Below are positions 34,351 through 45,100 of a stretch of 64,000 nt of DNA, piece after piece. The notes under the pieces were generated by a model, which worked only from the letters and a program-made list of their open reading frames with translations, was not told the origin of the DNA and did no database searches. The stretch's first letter is position 1, and the number at the start of each line of letters is the position of its first letter. This DNA comes from Desulfogranum japonicum DSM 18378 (GTDB taxonomy: Bacteria > Desulfobacterota > Desulfobulbia > Desulfobulbales > Desulfobulbaceae): NCBI RefSeq assembly GCF_000429945.1, contig NZ_AUCV01000028.1, positions 1-64,000 of the forward strand, read 5' to 3'. The translations under genes and the position numbers were made by a program.

Positions 34351-36890
34351 GCGCAACCTACTTTTGCTGTGATGAGGGCCGGCGCCAGGCTGTTCGCGAA
34401 ACCATGGGGCCTGATAACAAGCCGGTGCTCAACGGCATCGACTATCTGGAGGTCGCTGAAACAGATCAACGGATTCTGCTTGTCCATTGTATTCATCCTC
34501 TGCCGGGCCAGACCAATGGCGTACCCCAGTCAGGTGCACTGACCGCTGATAACATCCTGGTGACTGGTGGAATGCGGGTAACCGATATCCTGGTAGAGGA
34601 GGTTGCCGCAACAGGTACCGTGTTACAGGTGCAGGTGGACCAGCCCGGTGATTTCTCCCTGTACCAGTTGGTTTTGGTGGCAGCGGCCACCCAGCCTGCG
34701 GAACCACCAGAGGGTTTTGATCCTCGGCTGGCCACCATTGAGTTTTCCTTCAAGGTACATTGCCCCAGTGTCTTTGACTGCTGTGGTCAGAGCCTTTGCC
34801 CCACGGAAAAGGCTCTGGAACCTGCCATCAATTATCTGGCCAAGGATTATGGCGGTTTCCGGCAGCTGATGCTGGACCGTCTTGCTGTGCTCAGCCCGGA
34901 ATGGAAAGAGCGCCACTCCGCAGACCTGGGCATAACCCTGGTGGAGCTGCTGGCCCATGTGGGAGACCAGCTGAGCTACCAGCAGGACGCCGTGGCCACC
35001 GAGGCCTATCTTGACACGGCCCGCCGCCGGGTTTCCATCAAGCGCCATGCCCGCCTGGTGGATTATTTCATGCACGAGGGCTGCAATGCCCGGGTATGGG
35101 TCCAGGTGCTGATTGCAGCAGATGGATTGAACCTACCTGAAAAGACCCAGTTTTTCACTCGCTGCGCTGGCATGGGGGCAGGAATCCAACCCGGTTCAGA
35201 TGAATACAGGAAGGCAATCAACGGGCCTGTACAGATATTTGAGGCCATGCATGCATCGGCACTGTTCAAGGGCCATAATTGCATATCCCTTTATACCTGG
35301 AGTGACGACCGTTGCTGCCTGCCCAAAGGGGCAACCAGCGCCACCCTGGACGGCCATTTTCCTGACCTGTTGGTTAGCGATGTCCTTATCCTGCTGGAAA
35401 TGTATGACCCAAGGACAGGAGTAGCCGCAGATGCCGATCCTGCCCGCCGCCACCCTGTGCGCCTGACCCAGGTGTCTGCGTTGACACCAGCCGGAACCCA
35501 GCGTACCGATCCCCTTACAGGGGCGCAGATCACTGAAATAACCTGGCACCAGGATGATGCTCTGCCCTTCCCGATCTGTATTTCATCGGAGATCGAACAA
35601 GACGATAATACCATGCAGGTGATACCCGTTGGTTTTGCCCTGGGCAACATAATCCTTGCTGACCATGGCCGGACCTGTGCGGTTGAACCTCTTGGCATTG
35701 TTCCCAAAGACGAGGAAGGTTTCACGCCTATCGATGAATTATCGGACTGGTGCAGTGAAATTACACACCAATTTAAACCAGCGCGGTTTCGGCCTCAGTT
35801 GCAGCATCTGCCCCTGACCCATCAGGCCGTCAGAGGTGTTACAGCTCTCTCAGCGACTGGCATCACAGGCAAACCTCTCTATTATGATCCACAGGGGGGG
35901 GCCTGCGACGTTTTCAACGGCACACCCGAGGCAGCGCTGCCTGCAGTTGTACTCACTGATTGCGACATGTACACCTGGTTGCCCCAGCGTGACCTGCTTG
36001 CCAGCAGCCCCTTTGATAGAGACTTTGTGGTGGAGACGGAAAACGATGGTTCGGTGTTCCTCCGTTTTGGCGATGACGAGCACGGGATGCGACCCAATGC
36101 AGGGGTGGAGTTCCAGGCCACCTATCGGGTGGGCAACGGCACCAGCGGCAACATTGGTGCAGGCACCCTGGCCCACATCGTCACAGATACAAACGTGGTA
36201 CGCCGGGTCTGGAATCCGCTGCCAGCCTCGGGCGGTATCGAACCGGAGAGCATGGAGGAGGTGCGCCGTTTTGCGCCTATTGCTTTCCGACAACAGGAAC
36301 GGGCGGTTACAACCGAGGACTACGAGGCCATGGCCCGGAACTTCAGCGGGGTACAGAATGCTGCGGCCAATCTGCGCTGGACCGGCAGCTGGTACACCGT
36401 ATTTTTGGTTATTGACCGCCTTGGCGGGTTACCCGTTGATACCGATTTTAGCGATGCTTTGCGGGCATACATGGAGAAATATCGCATGGCAGGACACGAT
36501 ATCGAGGTTATGGGACCGCAACTCGTACCCCTTGAAATCACCATGCGGATCTGCGTGCAGAGGGAGTATTTTCGCAGCGCTGTTTATCAGTCGCTTTTGC
36601 ATATCTTTCACAACACCACCCTCGGAGATGGCCGCAAGGGCATGTTTCACCCGGACAGCTTTACCTTTGGCCAGCCGGTGTATGGCAGCGTCCTTATCGC
36701 TGCTGCCCAGGACGTTGCAGGGGTTGCCGAAGTCGAGCTGACAACCTTTCAGCGGCTGGATAAGCCGGGAACGGATGCCAGAGCAAGGGGAATTCTCCCC
36801 ATGGGGCATGTTGAAATTGCCCTGCTGGACAATGACCCCAACTTTCCTGAACGTGGCAGGTTCCATATGGATGTACAGGGGGGAAAATGA
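34347..36890 (+). CDS. eCIS baseplate assembly protein 1 (gp6/J-like)
   Basis: 847 residues, first of two large wedge proteins (Afp11/Pvc11 position). Visible: CPSVFDCCGQSLCPTEKALE in the N-terminal third, then the baseplate motif INYLAKDYGGFRQLMLDRLA, GITLVELLAHVGDQLSYQQD with AYLDTARRRVSIKRHARLVD, and a C-terminal J-like domain (GNIGAGTLAHIV, VTTEDYEAMARNFSGVQNAA, GQPVYGSVLIAAAQDVAGVA). These blocks are typical of putative baseplate assembly proteins in eCIS. Four-base overlaps with gp25 and with the next gene. Confidence 0.9.
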   Translation: MSATYFCCDEGRRQAVRETMGPDNKPVLNGIDYLEVAETDQRILLVHCIHPLPGQTNGVPQSGALTADNILVTGGMRVTDILVEEVAATGTVLQVQVDQPGDFSLYQLVLVAAATQPAEPPEGFDPRLATIEFSFKVHCPSVFDCCGQSLCPTEKALEPAINYLAKDYGGFRQLMLDRLAVLSPEWKERHSADLGITLVELLAHVGDQLSYQQDAVATEAYLDTARRRVSIKRHARLVDYFMHEGCNARVWVQVLIAADGLNLPEKTQFFTRCAGMGAGIQPGSDEYRKAINGPVQIFEAMHASALFKGHNCISLYTWSDDRCCLPKGATSATLDGHFPDLLVSDVLILLEMYDPRTGVAADADPARRHPVRLTQVSALTPAGTQRTDPLTGAQITEITWHQDDALPFPICISSEIEQDDNTMQVIPVGFALGNIILADHGRTCAVEPLGIVPKDEEGFTPIDELSDWCSEITHQFKPARFRPQLQHLPLTHQAVRGVTALSATGITGKPLYYDPQGGACDVFNGTPEAALPAVVLTDCDMYTWLPQRDLLASSPFDRDFVVETENDGSVFLRFGDDEHGMRPNAGVEFQATYRVGNGTSGNIGAGTLAHIVTDTNVVRRVWNPLPASGGIEPESMEEVRRFAPIAFRQQERAVTTEDYEAMARNFSGVQNAAANLRWTGSWYTVFLVIDRLGGLPVDTDFSDALRAYMEKYRMAGHDIEVMGPQLVPLEITMRICVQREYFRSAVYQSLLHIFHNTTLGDGRKGMFHPDSFTFGQPVYGSVLIAAAQDVAGVAEVELTTFQRLDKPGTDARARGILPMGHVEIALLDNDPNFPERGRFHMDVQGGK

Positions 36891-39814
36891 GCGAAAAGTA
36901 TCTTTCATTCGGCCAAAACACCCTGAACAGCTGTAACTGCTGCCAGGGCAAAAGCGAAGACACACCGGCAAGCATTGACAATCGACCTGGGCTTTCGGCC
37001 ATCGCTTACCGTATCGGCAGTCATGCCCGGTTTAAACAAAGCATGCAGGCAAAACTGTCGGGGTCTACCTATCCTGCTCTCTCAGGCCTGACAACCCGGC
37101 AAAACAGTGATTTTTCCATTGCCCTTGTGGATGCCTGGGCCACGGTCTGCGATGTTTTGACCTTTTACCAGGAACGAATTGCCAATGAATCCTACCTGAA
37201 AACTGCCACAGAGCGTTTTTCTGTCCGGGAGCTTGGCAGGCTGGTGGGCTACACACTGAGCCCCGGTGTGGCCGCCAGTACCTGCCTGGCCTTTACCGTG
37301 GACGAACCAGCTCAACTGCCCGAGTCAGTTACCGAGTATTACCCTACCCTGGAGGACAACAGCTCCCAGGGCTACCAGACACCAGACCGAATTATCGTAG
37401 CAGTTGGGACCAAGGTGCAGAGTGTTCCCGGCCAGGACGAACTGCCCCAGACCTTTGAAACCATCCTGGAAATCGAGGCCCGGGTAGAATGGAATGCGCT
37501 GACTCCACGCCTGGCCCAACCGCAGGAGGTCAATTTCAGCACCACAACTCTTTATATCAAAGGAACAGGCCTTAATCTGCAGGTCGGCGGTCGAATTTTG
37601 ATCATCCAGGGCAGCAAGGCTGAGCATCGCATCATTACCGAGGTAAAATCGGACACCACCCGTAATCGCACCGTCATTGCACTGAAAAACGAAGGAACGC
37701 CTGAACGACGGCAAAGGCTTGCCCCGACCGCGACGACGCAAATGCAAACAAAGAAGATAACAGCCTCCATGGGTACTACCTTGTCCACGGATGCGGAAAG
37801 CGAGACCCTCAACGTTGAAGTTTCCTTAAGTAAAGCCGCTGTCAACGAGCTGATTCTCAACCGTTTCTGGGAAGAGCAGGAGCTCCACGAGTTTATGGAG
37901 AGAAATGGCTGGGCTGCCAGGGACCTGATACGCGTTGTCCAGAAGATACTCAAGGAGTCAGCTACCGCAAACTCTGCAGAGGTGCATCTGTTGCAGGAGC
38001 AGGTCGGTTTTTTCGGCAATAACGCACCGCACCACGCGGCCCTTATCGGAGCAGGTGGGACCTGCCATTACTGCGACTATGAAGAGTGGACGATTCGGGA
38101 TCTGCCGCCACTTCCGGATTCACCGGCGACCCCGTCACCACTTGGCCAGTATGATGAAGATTTTGTCTACCTTGAGCGAACCATCCAGGGAATCCTGCCG
38201 GAATCATGGGTACTTTTGTGTACCCCGGAGGGCATGCCCGAGCTGTTCAAGATCGAAAAGATCAATGAAAAATCGCTGGTGGGATTTGGCATGAGTGCAA
38301 GGGCTACGGGATTGAGCCTGAAAACCGTGGATGACGCCCCTCTGCCGGCTTCTCTCAACACGCAATTCAAGGTTCGCACTACAACAGCTTATCTCAAGAG
38401 CAAACAGCTGGAATTAACAGACATGCCGGTTTCCACAGAAACGCTTGCCAAGAGAGAGACGGCACTCACCCTGGGCAGGATGGTATGCGGACTCAAGAGA
38501 GGCCAGCTGGTGGCCTTACAGGGGGAGTTAGCGGAGCAGCCCGGGGTAACCGGCGGCGAGATATTGTGTATCGAGAAAATCCACCATGAGAAAGGTTACA
38601 CCACCCTGACCTTCAAGGAGGGTGTGGCTGCCGCCTATGTCTATGCCACCATTACGCTCAACGCCAATGTGGCTGCCGCCACCCACGGTGAAACCGTTAT
38701 GGAGGTGCTGGGCAGTGGTGACGGCAGCACAATCAACCAGAGCTTCCAGTTGCGTCAACCACCCCTGACCTATATCAGCGGTTCAACCGCCTCAGGTCGC
38801 GAGTCAACCCTGCAGGTGCGGGTTAATGATCTGCTCTGGGAAGAGGTGGAGGATTTTTTTGGTCGAGGTCCGGATGACCATATATATGTCACCAAACAGA
38901 ACGAAGACGGCACGACCAGCGTACACTTTGGCGATGGCAAAACAGGAGCCCGGCTGCCCACCGGTCAGGAGAATGTGCGGGCCCACTACCGCACAGGCAT
39001 CGGCACAGGCGGCAATGTCAAAGCCGGGCAACTGTCCCAGCTGATGTCACGGCCACTTGGTTTGAAGGAAGTCATCAATCCAGAAGAAGCCCGTGGTGGG
39101 GATGATTCGGAACCCCTGGCCAGGGCACGCCAAAACACACCTCTGCATGTCCTTACCCTTGATCGCATCGTCTCTTTCAAAGACTACGAGAATTTTGCCC
39201 GCAGTTTTGCAGGCATTGCCAAGGCACAGGCGAGCTTGAGCTGTGGTTCCACAGAGCAGATGATCATTATCACCGTATCCGGTCCGGAAGGGGCTGAAAT
39301 TTTTCCTGATCAGGCCACATACAAAAATCTGATGCAGGCCATGCAGGATGCAGGTGACCCCCATGTGCAGCTGAGACTTACATCATACCGCAAAGCCTTT
39401 TTTCGCATTGCAGGAACGGTATGGAGCAATCCTGAGTACGAGCCGGATAAAGTGCAGGCCGCCCTCTCCCTGGCGTTGCGCTCACAGTTTGGCTTTGCGG
39501 CCCGCGAACTCACCCAGCCAGTACGACTAAGCGAAATCATCTCTGCCATACACGCCGTGCCCGGGGTCACTGCCGTGGACGTTGATTGTTTGCACCGAAC
39601 AAACAAGACACCTGCACTGCAGCAACATCTGGAGGCAGAAACGGCCAGGTCCACTGCCAATGGCCACATCAACGCTGCTGAACTACTCCTGTTGGATACG
39701 ACTTGCCTGTCAGCCCTGCATGTGGTGGCACGTGGCACACAAGCACCGTTTACGCGTGGGCGACATCTCTTCTCCCCCTCATTTCAGATGCCCAAAATCA
39801 GGTATAGTCCATGA
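36887..39814 (+). CDS. eCIS baseplate assembly protein 2 (J-like, Afp12 position)
   Basis: 975 residues. The N-terminus (NTLNSCNCCQGKSEDTPASI, GLSAIAYRIGSHARFKQSM) leads into DAWATVCDVLTFYQERIANE and RFSVRELGRLVGYTLSPGVA, a hallmark of the family. The C-terminal third is baseplate J-like: HFGDGKTGARLPTGQENVRA, TGIGTGGNVKAGQLSQLMSR, ISFKDYENFARSF-type block (here IVSFKDYENFARSFAGIAKA) and LSEIISAIHAVPGVTAVDVD. With the previous protein it builds the wedge heterodimer of the baseplate. Confidence 0.9.
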   Translation: MSEKYLSFGQNTLNSCNCCQGKSEDTPASIDNRPGLSAIAYRIGSHARFKQSMQAKLSGSTYPALSGLTTRQNSDFSIALVDAWATVCDVLTFYQERIANESYLKTATERFSVRELGRLVGYTLSPGVAASTCLAFTVDEPAQLPESVTEYYPTLEDNSSQGYQTPDRIIVAVGTKVQSVPGQDELPQTFETILEIEARVEWNALTPRLAQPQEVNFSTTTLYIKGTGLNLQVGGRILIIQGSKAEHRIITEVKSDTTRNRTVIALKNEGTPERRQRLAPTATTQMQTKKITASMGTTLSTDAESETLNVEVSLSKAAVNELILNRFWEEQELHEFMERNGWAARDLIRVVQKILKESATANSAEVHLLQEQVGFFGNNAPHHAALIGAGGTCHYCDYEEWTIRDLPPLPDSPATPSPLGQYDEDFVYLERTIQGILPESWVLLCTPEGMPELFKIEKINEKSLVGFGMSARATGLSLKTVDDAPLPASLNTQFKVRTTTAYLKSKQLELTDMPVSTETLAKRETALTLGRMVCGLKRGQLVALQGELAEQPGVTGGEILCIEKIHHEKGYTTLTFKEGVAAAYVYATITLNANVAAATHGETVMEVLGSGDGSTINQSFQLRQPPLTYISGSTASGRESTLQVRVNDLLWEEVEDFFGRGPDDHIYVTKQNEDGTTSVHFGDGKTGARLPTGQENVRAHYRTGIGTGGNVKAGQLSQLMSRPLGLKEVINPEEARGGDDSEPLARARQNTPLHVLTLDRIVSFKDYENFARSFAGIAKAQASLSCGSTEQMIIITVSGPEGAEIFPDQATYKNLMQAMQDAGDPHVQLRLTSYRKAFFRIAGTVWSNPEYEPDKVQAALSLALRSQFGFAARELTQPVRLSEIISAIHAVPGVTAVDVDCLHRTNKTPALQQHLEAETARSTANGHINAAELLLLDTTCLSALHVVARGTQAPFTRGRHLFSPSFQMPKIRYSP

Positions 39815-41964
39815 CCTTAACCCGCCAAAAAATATATGACTTGCTGCCGGCGATCCACCGCCTTCGCGACAGTGAACAAGGGGAGCCCCTCAAGGCCCTT
39901 TTGTCCGTCATCGCCAGCCAGGTTGAACTGCTCCAGGAAAACCTCGATCAGCTCTACGATGATCAATTCATTGAGACCTGCGCAGACTGGGCAGTCCCCT
40001 ATATCGGTGACCTCATCGGCTACCAGGCGCTGCATGGCATTGTTCCGGATGTGAGCAGTCCCCGGGCAGAGGTGGCAAACACCATCAGCTATCGACGACG
40101 CAAGGGCACGGCTTCGATGCTGGAACAGTTGGCACAGGACGTAACCGGTTGGGATAGCCGGGTGGTAGAATTTTTTCAACTTCTGGCAACCACCCAGTTT
40201 ATGAACCATGTACGCTTGAACAATCAATCTCTGATTTCTTTAAAACAGTGGGAACCCCTGGGAAATATTGGGACACCCTTTGACTCCATGGCGCATCTGG
40301 TGGACGTACGACGAATCAGCAACGGACGGGGAAAGTATAATATCCCCAATATCGGAATCTTTCTCTGGCGGCTGCAGGCCTATCCTTTGACAGACTCTCC
40401 AGCCGCTAAGCTCAATGATGACGTGGATGATCACCGCTATCTGTTTCATCCTCTGGGTATGGATATGGCCTTGTTTTCCAAACCCGTTCGGGAACGGGAA
40501 ATATCCCATATTGCAGAACGAATTAATGTACCGATGGCGATCAGTCGTCGGGTCCTGAGTGAATATCTCGACGAGTATTATGGAAGAGAAAAGAGTTTTT
40601 CAATAACACGGGACGGTACACTCGTCTCTCCCGATCAGATCACGGTTTGCAACCTCTCAGATGCAGGAAGCGGCGCATGGGCTCACCAGCCGCCGGAAGA
40701 AGATGAGATTCAGGGTATTGAGGCCAGGGTGGCTGTTGACCCGGTTCTTGGCCGGATTGCTTTTCCGCAATCACTCAAACCTGAGGGATCGGTGAAGGTG
40801 AGCTTTCATTACGGGTTCAGCGCAGAGGTTGGTGGCGGCGAATATGAGCGTGCTGATACCCTTGCCCTTCAGGCAGTGGAACAGAGCTCGGTCATTCAGG
40901 TTCCAGGTGATTTCCCCACACTCCTTCAAGCCTTTGAAGAGGCGGCCAATCTCTATGGCCAGGGGGAGAAAAACGTCATTATCGAAATGACAGACAGTGG
41001 ACGCTATGAAGAGACCCTGGTCTCAACCCTTCTTGAAAAACAGCGCATTGAACTTCGCGCGGCCAATGGCTGCAGGCCGACCATTGTTCTCCAGGAGGCC
41101 TGGGACATCAATGGGAAAAAGGAAAGTGAACTGGTTCTCAACGGCCTTCTGGTTTGCGGAGGGACACTCCAGCTCTCAGGTGACCGTACACGCCTGACAT
41201 TGAACCATTGCACCCTGGTACCGGGGTTATTGGTATGTGCTGACGGTGAGCCATTGGAACCAGACAAGGCCAGTCTTGTCGGTGATCTATCAGCGGATAG
41301 CACCATCACCATTCGTCATTGCATAACCGGTGCCTTGCTGGTTAAGGATGGCCAGGTTGTCATCGAAAACTCGATTGTGGACGCAACATATTCTTCCCGA
41401 GTCGCCTTTGCCGGTCTCGATGGTGAAACGCCTGGAGCGGCAATGGATACCTTGAACGCCACAATTATCGGCAAAGTGCATGCTACAACAATTGGGTTAG
41501 CTACCAACACTGTATTCTGGTGCCACCTGAACGAGACAGACACGTGGCCCGCACCAATATGGATAGAAAGACGACAGATTGGCTGTATCCGCTTTTCCTT
41601 TTTGCCACATGACTCCCAGGTACCACGGCGATATCACTGTCAACCTGACCTGGAAATCGCACAACAAATCGAAGAAAAGGAAAAAACGCTCCAGCGGCAA
41701 CTTTACGACTACGAAATCCAGGACATTACAGAGCACACCTGTGTTTGGCTGCTCCCCCGCTTTACGACGCTGCGCTATGGAATGGGCGGGTATGCACAAC
41801 TGCGCAGCAATTGTCCGCTGCACATTCGGCAAGGAGCTGACGATGAGTCTGAAATGGGTGTTTTTCACGATCTTTACCAACCGCAACGGGAAATCAATCT
41901 GAGAACACGACTGGACGAGTACCTCAGATTTGGCCTGGAAGCAGGAATTTTTTACGTATCCTGA
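39811..41964 (+). CDS. eCIS phage tail-like protein (gpI-like N-domain)
   Basis: 717 residues. The N-terminal 90 residues match phage tail protein (P2 gpI/Afp-like) sequences: IYDLLPAIHRLRDSEQGEPL, YDDQFIETCADWAVPYIGDL, SYRRRKGTASMLEQLAQDVT. The rest is not assigned; from about residue 380 strands with regular spacing (ELVLNGLLVCGGTLQLSG, LTLNHCTLVPGLLVCADGEP, ITIRHCITGALLVKDGQVVI) suggest a beta-helix. It may link the baseplate to fibres. Overlaps the previous gene by 4 bp and is followed by hairpin repeat B. Confidence 0.8.
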   Translation: MTLTRQKIYDLLPAIHRLRDSEQGEPLKALLSVIASQVELLQENLDQLYDDQFIETCADWAVPYIGDLIGYQALHGIVPDVSSPRAEVANTISYRRRKGTASMLEQLAQDVTGWDSRVVEFFQLLATTQFMNHVRLNNQSLISLKQWEPLGNIGTPFDSMAHLVDVRRISNGRGKYNIPNIGIFLWRLQAYPLTDSPAAKLNDDVDDHRYLFHPLGMDMALFSKPVREREISHIAERINVPMAISRRVLSEYLDEYYGREKSFSITRDGTLVSPDQITVCNLSDAGSGAWAHQPPEEDEIQGIEARVAVDPVLGRIAFPQSLKPEGSVKVSFHYGFSAEVGGGEYERADTLALQAVEQSSVIQVPGDFPTLLQAFEEAANLYGQGEKNVIIEMTDSGRYEETLVSTLLEKQRIELRAANGCRPTIVLQEAWDINGKKESELVLNGLLVCGGTLQLSGDRTRLTLNHCTLVPGLLVCADGEPLEPDKASLVGDLSADSTITIRHCITGALLVKDGQVVIENSIVDATYSSRVAFAGLDGETPGAAMDTLNATIIGKVHATTIGLATNTVFWCHLNETDTWPAPIWIERRQIGCIRFSFLPHDSQVPRRYHCQPDLEIAQQIEEKEKTLQRQLYDYEIQDITEHTCVWLLPRFTTLRYGMGGYAQLRSNCPLHIRQGADDESEMGVFHDLYQPQREINLRTRLDEYLRFGLEAGIFYVS

Positions 41965-41965
41965 A

Positions 41966-42027
41966 CGTAACTACTCATAGGGGAATCGGCGAAACTCCCC
42001 CAACCCCAGAATTTGTGACTGGTTACA
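41966..42027 (+). repeat. Hairpin-repeat family, copy B (inside eCIS operon)
   Basis: 62 bp beginning CGTAACTACTCATAGGGGA, one base after the tail-protein stop, and ending TGTGACTGGTTAC. It is inverted relative to copy A, 10.4 kb away. The inner stem is eroded here (AGGGGAATC..ACTCCCCC). It fills much of the 188-bp gap before the beta-helix gene. Confidence 0.6.
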
Positions 42028-42152
42028 GGGTGCCTGAGGTTTTCGCAAGCAGGCTGGCGTAGCGTATTTGTCATACGTAAGCTAGGCTAATCGCGGAAAG
42101 ATCAGGTGCACAGTGAGCAGTTACTCCTGAACAATCAGGGATGGAGATAGAT

Positions 42153-45100
42153 ATGAAAGGTGATTTCAGTCGACTCACATTTAACCCCAAAAAACAGTTT
42201 AGCAGAGTGCTCTGGCAACAGGGCAAGGTGCAACTCGACTCAGAGTTGAATGAACAGCAGGCAATTCAGCAATATTTAAACATGGTTCAAACCCGTGATG
42301 TCATCGGGTGGAGCGGTGTACCGATAAACGGTGGGGGCTTTAAGATTGGTGTAACAGACGACCACACAGACCTGACCATTTCGCCTGGCCGTTTCTATGT
42401 GGATGGCCTTCTCGTTATTGCGGAGGCGGAGTCATGTCACATTGTTGATATCACCTCCTGGATTCCCGGAGAAAGTATAGACTCGGTCGTCCTGGAAACA
42501 ACGATACTTGATGGAAAGCAACTCAAGGAAGATGAGTGGATTGAAGTCTTTATTGATGACCATTTTTCTAAAATAGTGAAAATCGAAAAGGTAGCTGTCG
42601 ACACCATCACCTTTGCCTCAGGGCCAATTATTCTCACACCAAATTTTACTCTTTCAGAGGCCATTCCAGCGGTTCGGAGGGTCCACACCTACTCTGATCA
42701 ACCGTTCTATCCGCAGCTCAAGCCGATATCATCGCTAAAAAGCGGAAACTATCTGGTGTATCTCGATGTATGGGAACGATTCATCTCGGCGATAGATGAT
42801 CCAGATATTCGCGAGAAGGCACTTGGCGGCATAGAGACGACCTGCCGTTCAAAACTGATCTGGCAGGTGAAGCTCCTTCGTATTGGAAAAGATCCAGACT
42901 GTTCAGATTTTGGCCCGGATTGGACGCCATTACCCCCGGCTGGTGGCTCAATAAACGCGCGGACCGCCCCTGCTCCTGAGGTTGTCAGTGATTGTCTGCT
43001 TCCGCCCCAGTCAGGGTATCAAGGACTGGAGAATCAACTCTACCGTGTGGAAATTCACCAAGGCGGTCTGCTGGAAAAGGGCGGCGTAACCTTCAAGTGG
43101 TCCAGGGAGAATGGGTCGGTGGTAACCCCGGTACAGAAAATTGATGGCTCAACCATTACCGTGGAAAGTCTGGGGCCGGACGAGGTGAAGGGTTTTGCTG
43201 TTCATCAATGGGTTGAGTTACAACATGATGTTGATGAATTGCAGGGGTTGCCAGGCATAATGTGCACGATTGGTGAAGTATTGGACGCACACACCATCAC
43301 CATAACAGAACAACCTGAGCAAATAGACCCAATCGCTCTTCATGCCAAACTCAGGCGATGGGAAGGATCAGGGGAGATACAAGCCGAGATTCCACAGGAA
43401 AATGACGGCTGGATCAAACTGGAAAACGAGATTGAGATTAAGTTTTCAGAAGGTCACTATAGCACCGGTGACTACTGGCTGATACCTGCCAGAAGCGGCC
43501 GATGTTCAGCACTCGGAACCATCGAATGGCCCCATGATGATAACGCAAAACCGCTGCCTCAACTTCCCCATGGGATTTCCCATCATTACGCGCCGCTGGC
43601 GATAATATCGCTCCTGGACGGCCAGTTTGACAATGCTCTACCTACTGATTGCCGCAACCAATTCCTTCCGTTGATTGATCTACCAGGTTCCGGTCAGACC
43701 TGCATGACACACTGCTGCACTCTGACGGTCGGAGACGGACGAATAAGCAGGGGCGACTTCAACGACCTGCAGGAAGCTCTTGACAACATGCCGGAGCAAG
43801 GCGGTTGTATCTGCGTCCTGCCTGGAAATCATTATGCCTGTGTCAAGTCAACAGGTTGCGAGAACATTCATATAAAAGGGTGCGGTATTCACAGCAAAAT
43901 TTATCCAAGTCTGCATGATTCCAGTCAGCCGATTTTCGCCTTCTCATCCTGCCACAATATTACCTTGGAACACCTGACCTTGATCACTCTGACTGGAACG
44001 GCGATAGAGGTCAAAGACGTTGAAGATACGCCAACATCCGGACTTTTTATAGAGCGAAACACTATCCTGGGCTATACACACGCCATTGATATCCGCGTAG
44101 CAAATCAGCAAGCCGGCAATAACACGATTCGAATTCGCAACAACGAAATCGGCATCTGGGATCTTGAAGACGGAGGTGTTGCTGTTTTTTGCAGCGCCGA
44201 TGACGTGGTTATTGAAGATAATCGGATAGTTGTGATACCACCGGTTAACCAGGAGAACAAGATTGATCCGCGGGTCCCGGATGGTCCGGAAGATGTAATT
44301 TTTGATCCATGTGCAGACAGAACTATCCTATATACAAGCCCTGACCTCATGAGCAGACTGGCTCTCTCGACACAGGACTACCTCAGAACCGCTCTAGCGG
44401 CATTACAGACAGGCTACAATGCCCGTGGCGGGATGCAGTTTGATGGCGGTTCGGAACATGTTCGTATCACAGCGAACACAGTTGTCGGTGGTACAGGAAA
44501 CGGAGTGACCTTGGGTGCTTTGCCGGAGGAAAACTTTATTGATCCCAGAAGTAACGAGTATCTAGATACTGCCCATCTCAATGACCGTCAAAGGAGTTCA
44601 TTAGAGAAAGGCCTCGATCCATTTTTGTACGAAATCATAGTTGCCGACAACACCATTACAAACATGGGCTTATCTGGTGTCGGGATGGTTACATTCATAG
44701 ACCCAGAAGAAGTTGGCTTGATGATTTGCCTGGAGGATTCCTCAATCACAGATAACGTTATCACCCACTGTGCGAATCAGATCAATTTCACTTCAGATAA
44801 GAGTATCCAAATCGGTTACGGCGGCATTTCCCTGGCATGTTGTGAAAATGTTGCAATTTCTAATAATAGAATAGAAGACAACGGGCAAGGCTGCAACCAA
44901 CCGATATGTGGAATATTCATCCAATATGGCGAGCTGGTTAATATCAGTGACAACCGGATTATTAACAACGGTCCGCAACGCACAACGACATCGCTGCCGT
45001 CATGGGCTCGTCACGGCGGCATAGTGATAACCATGGTTATTCAACCAGCAACACCAGCAATTACTGGAAATACTGTTGCTTCTCTGCGAAACGGTATATC

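Noticed and set aside
35836-36741. 301-codon open frame on the plus strand inside the first baseplate J-like gene
   Set aside because: It is in another frame of a well-supported 847-residue protein; its translation has no domain pattern and no start signal.
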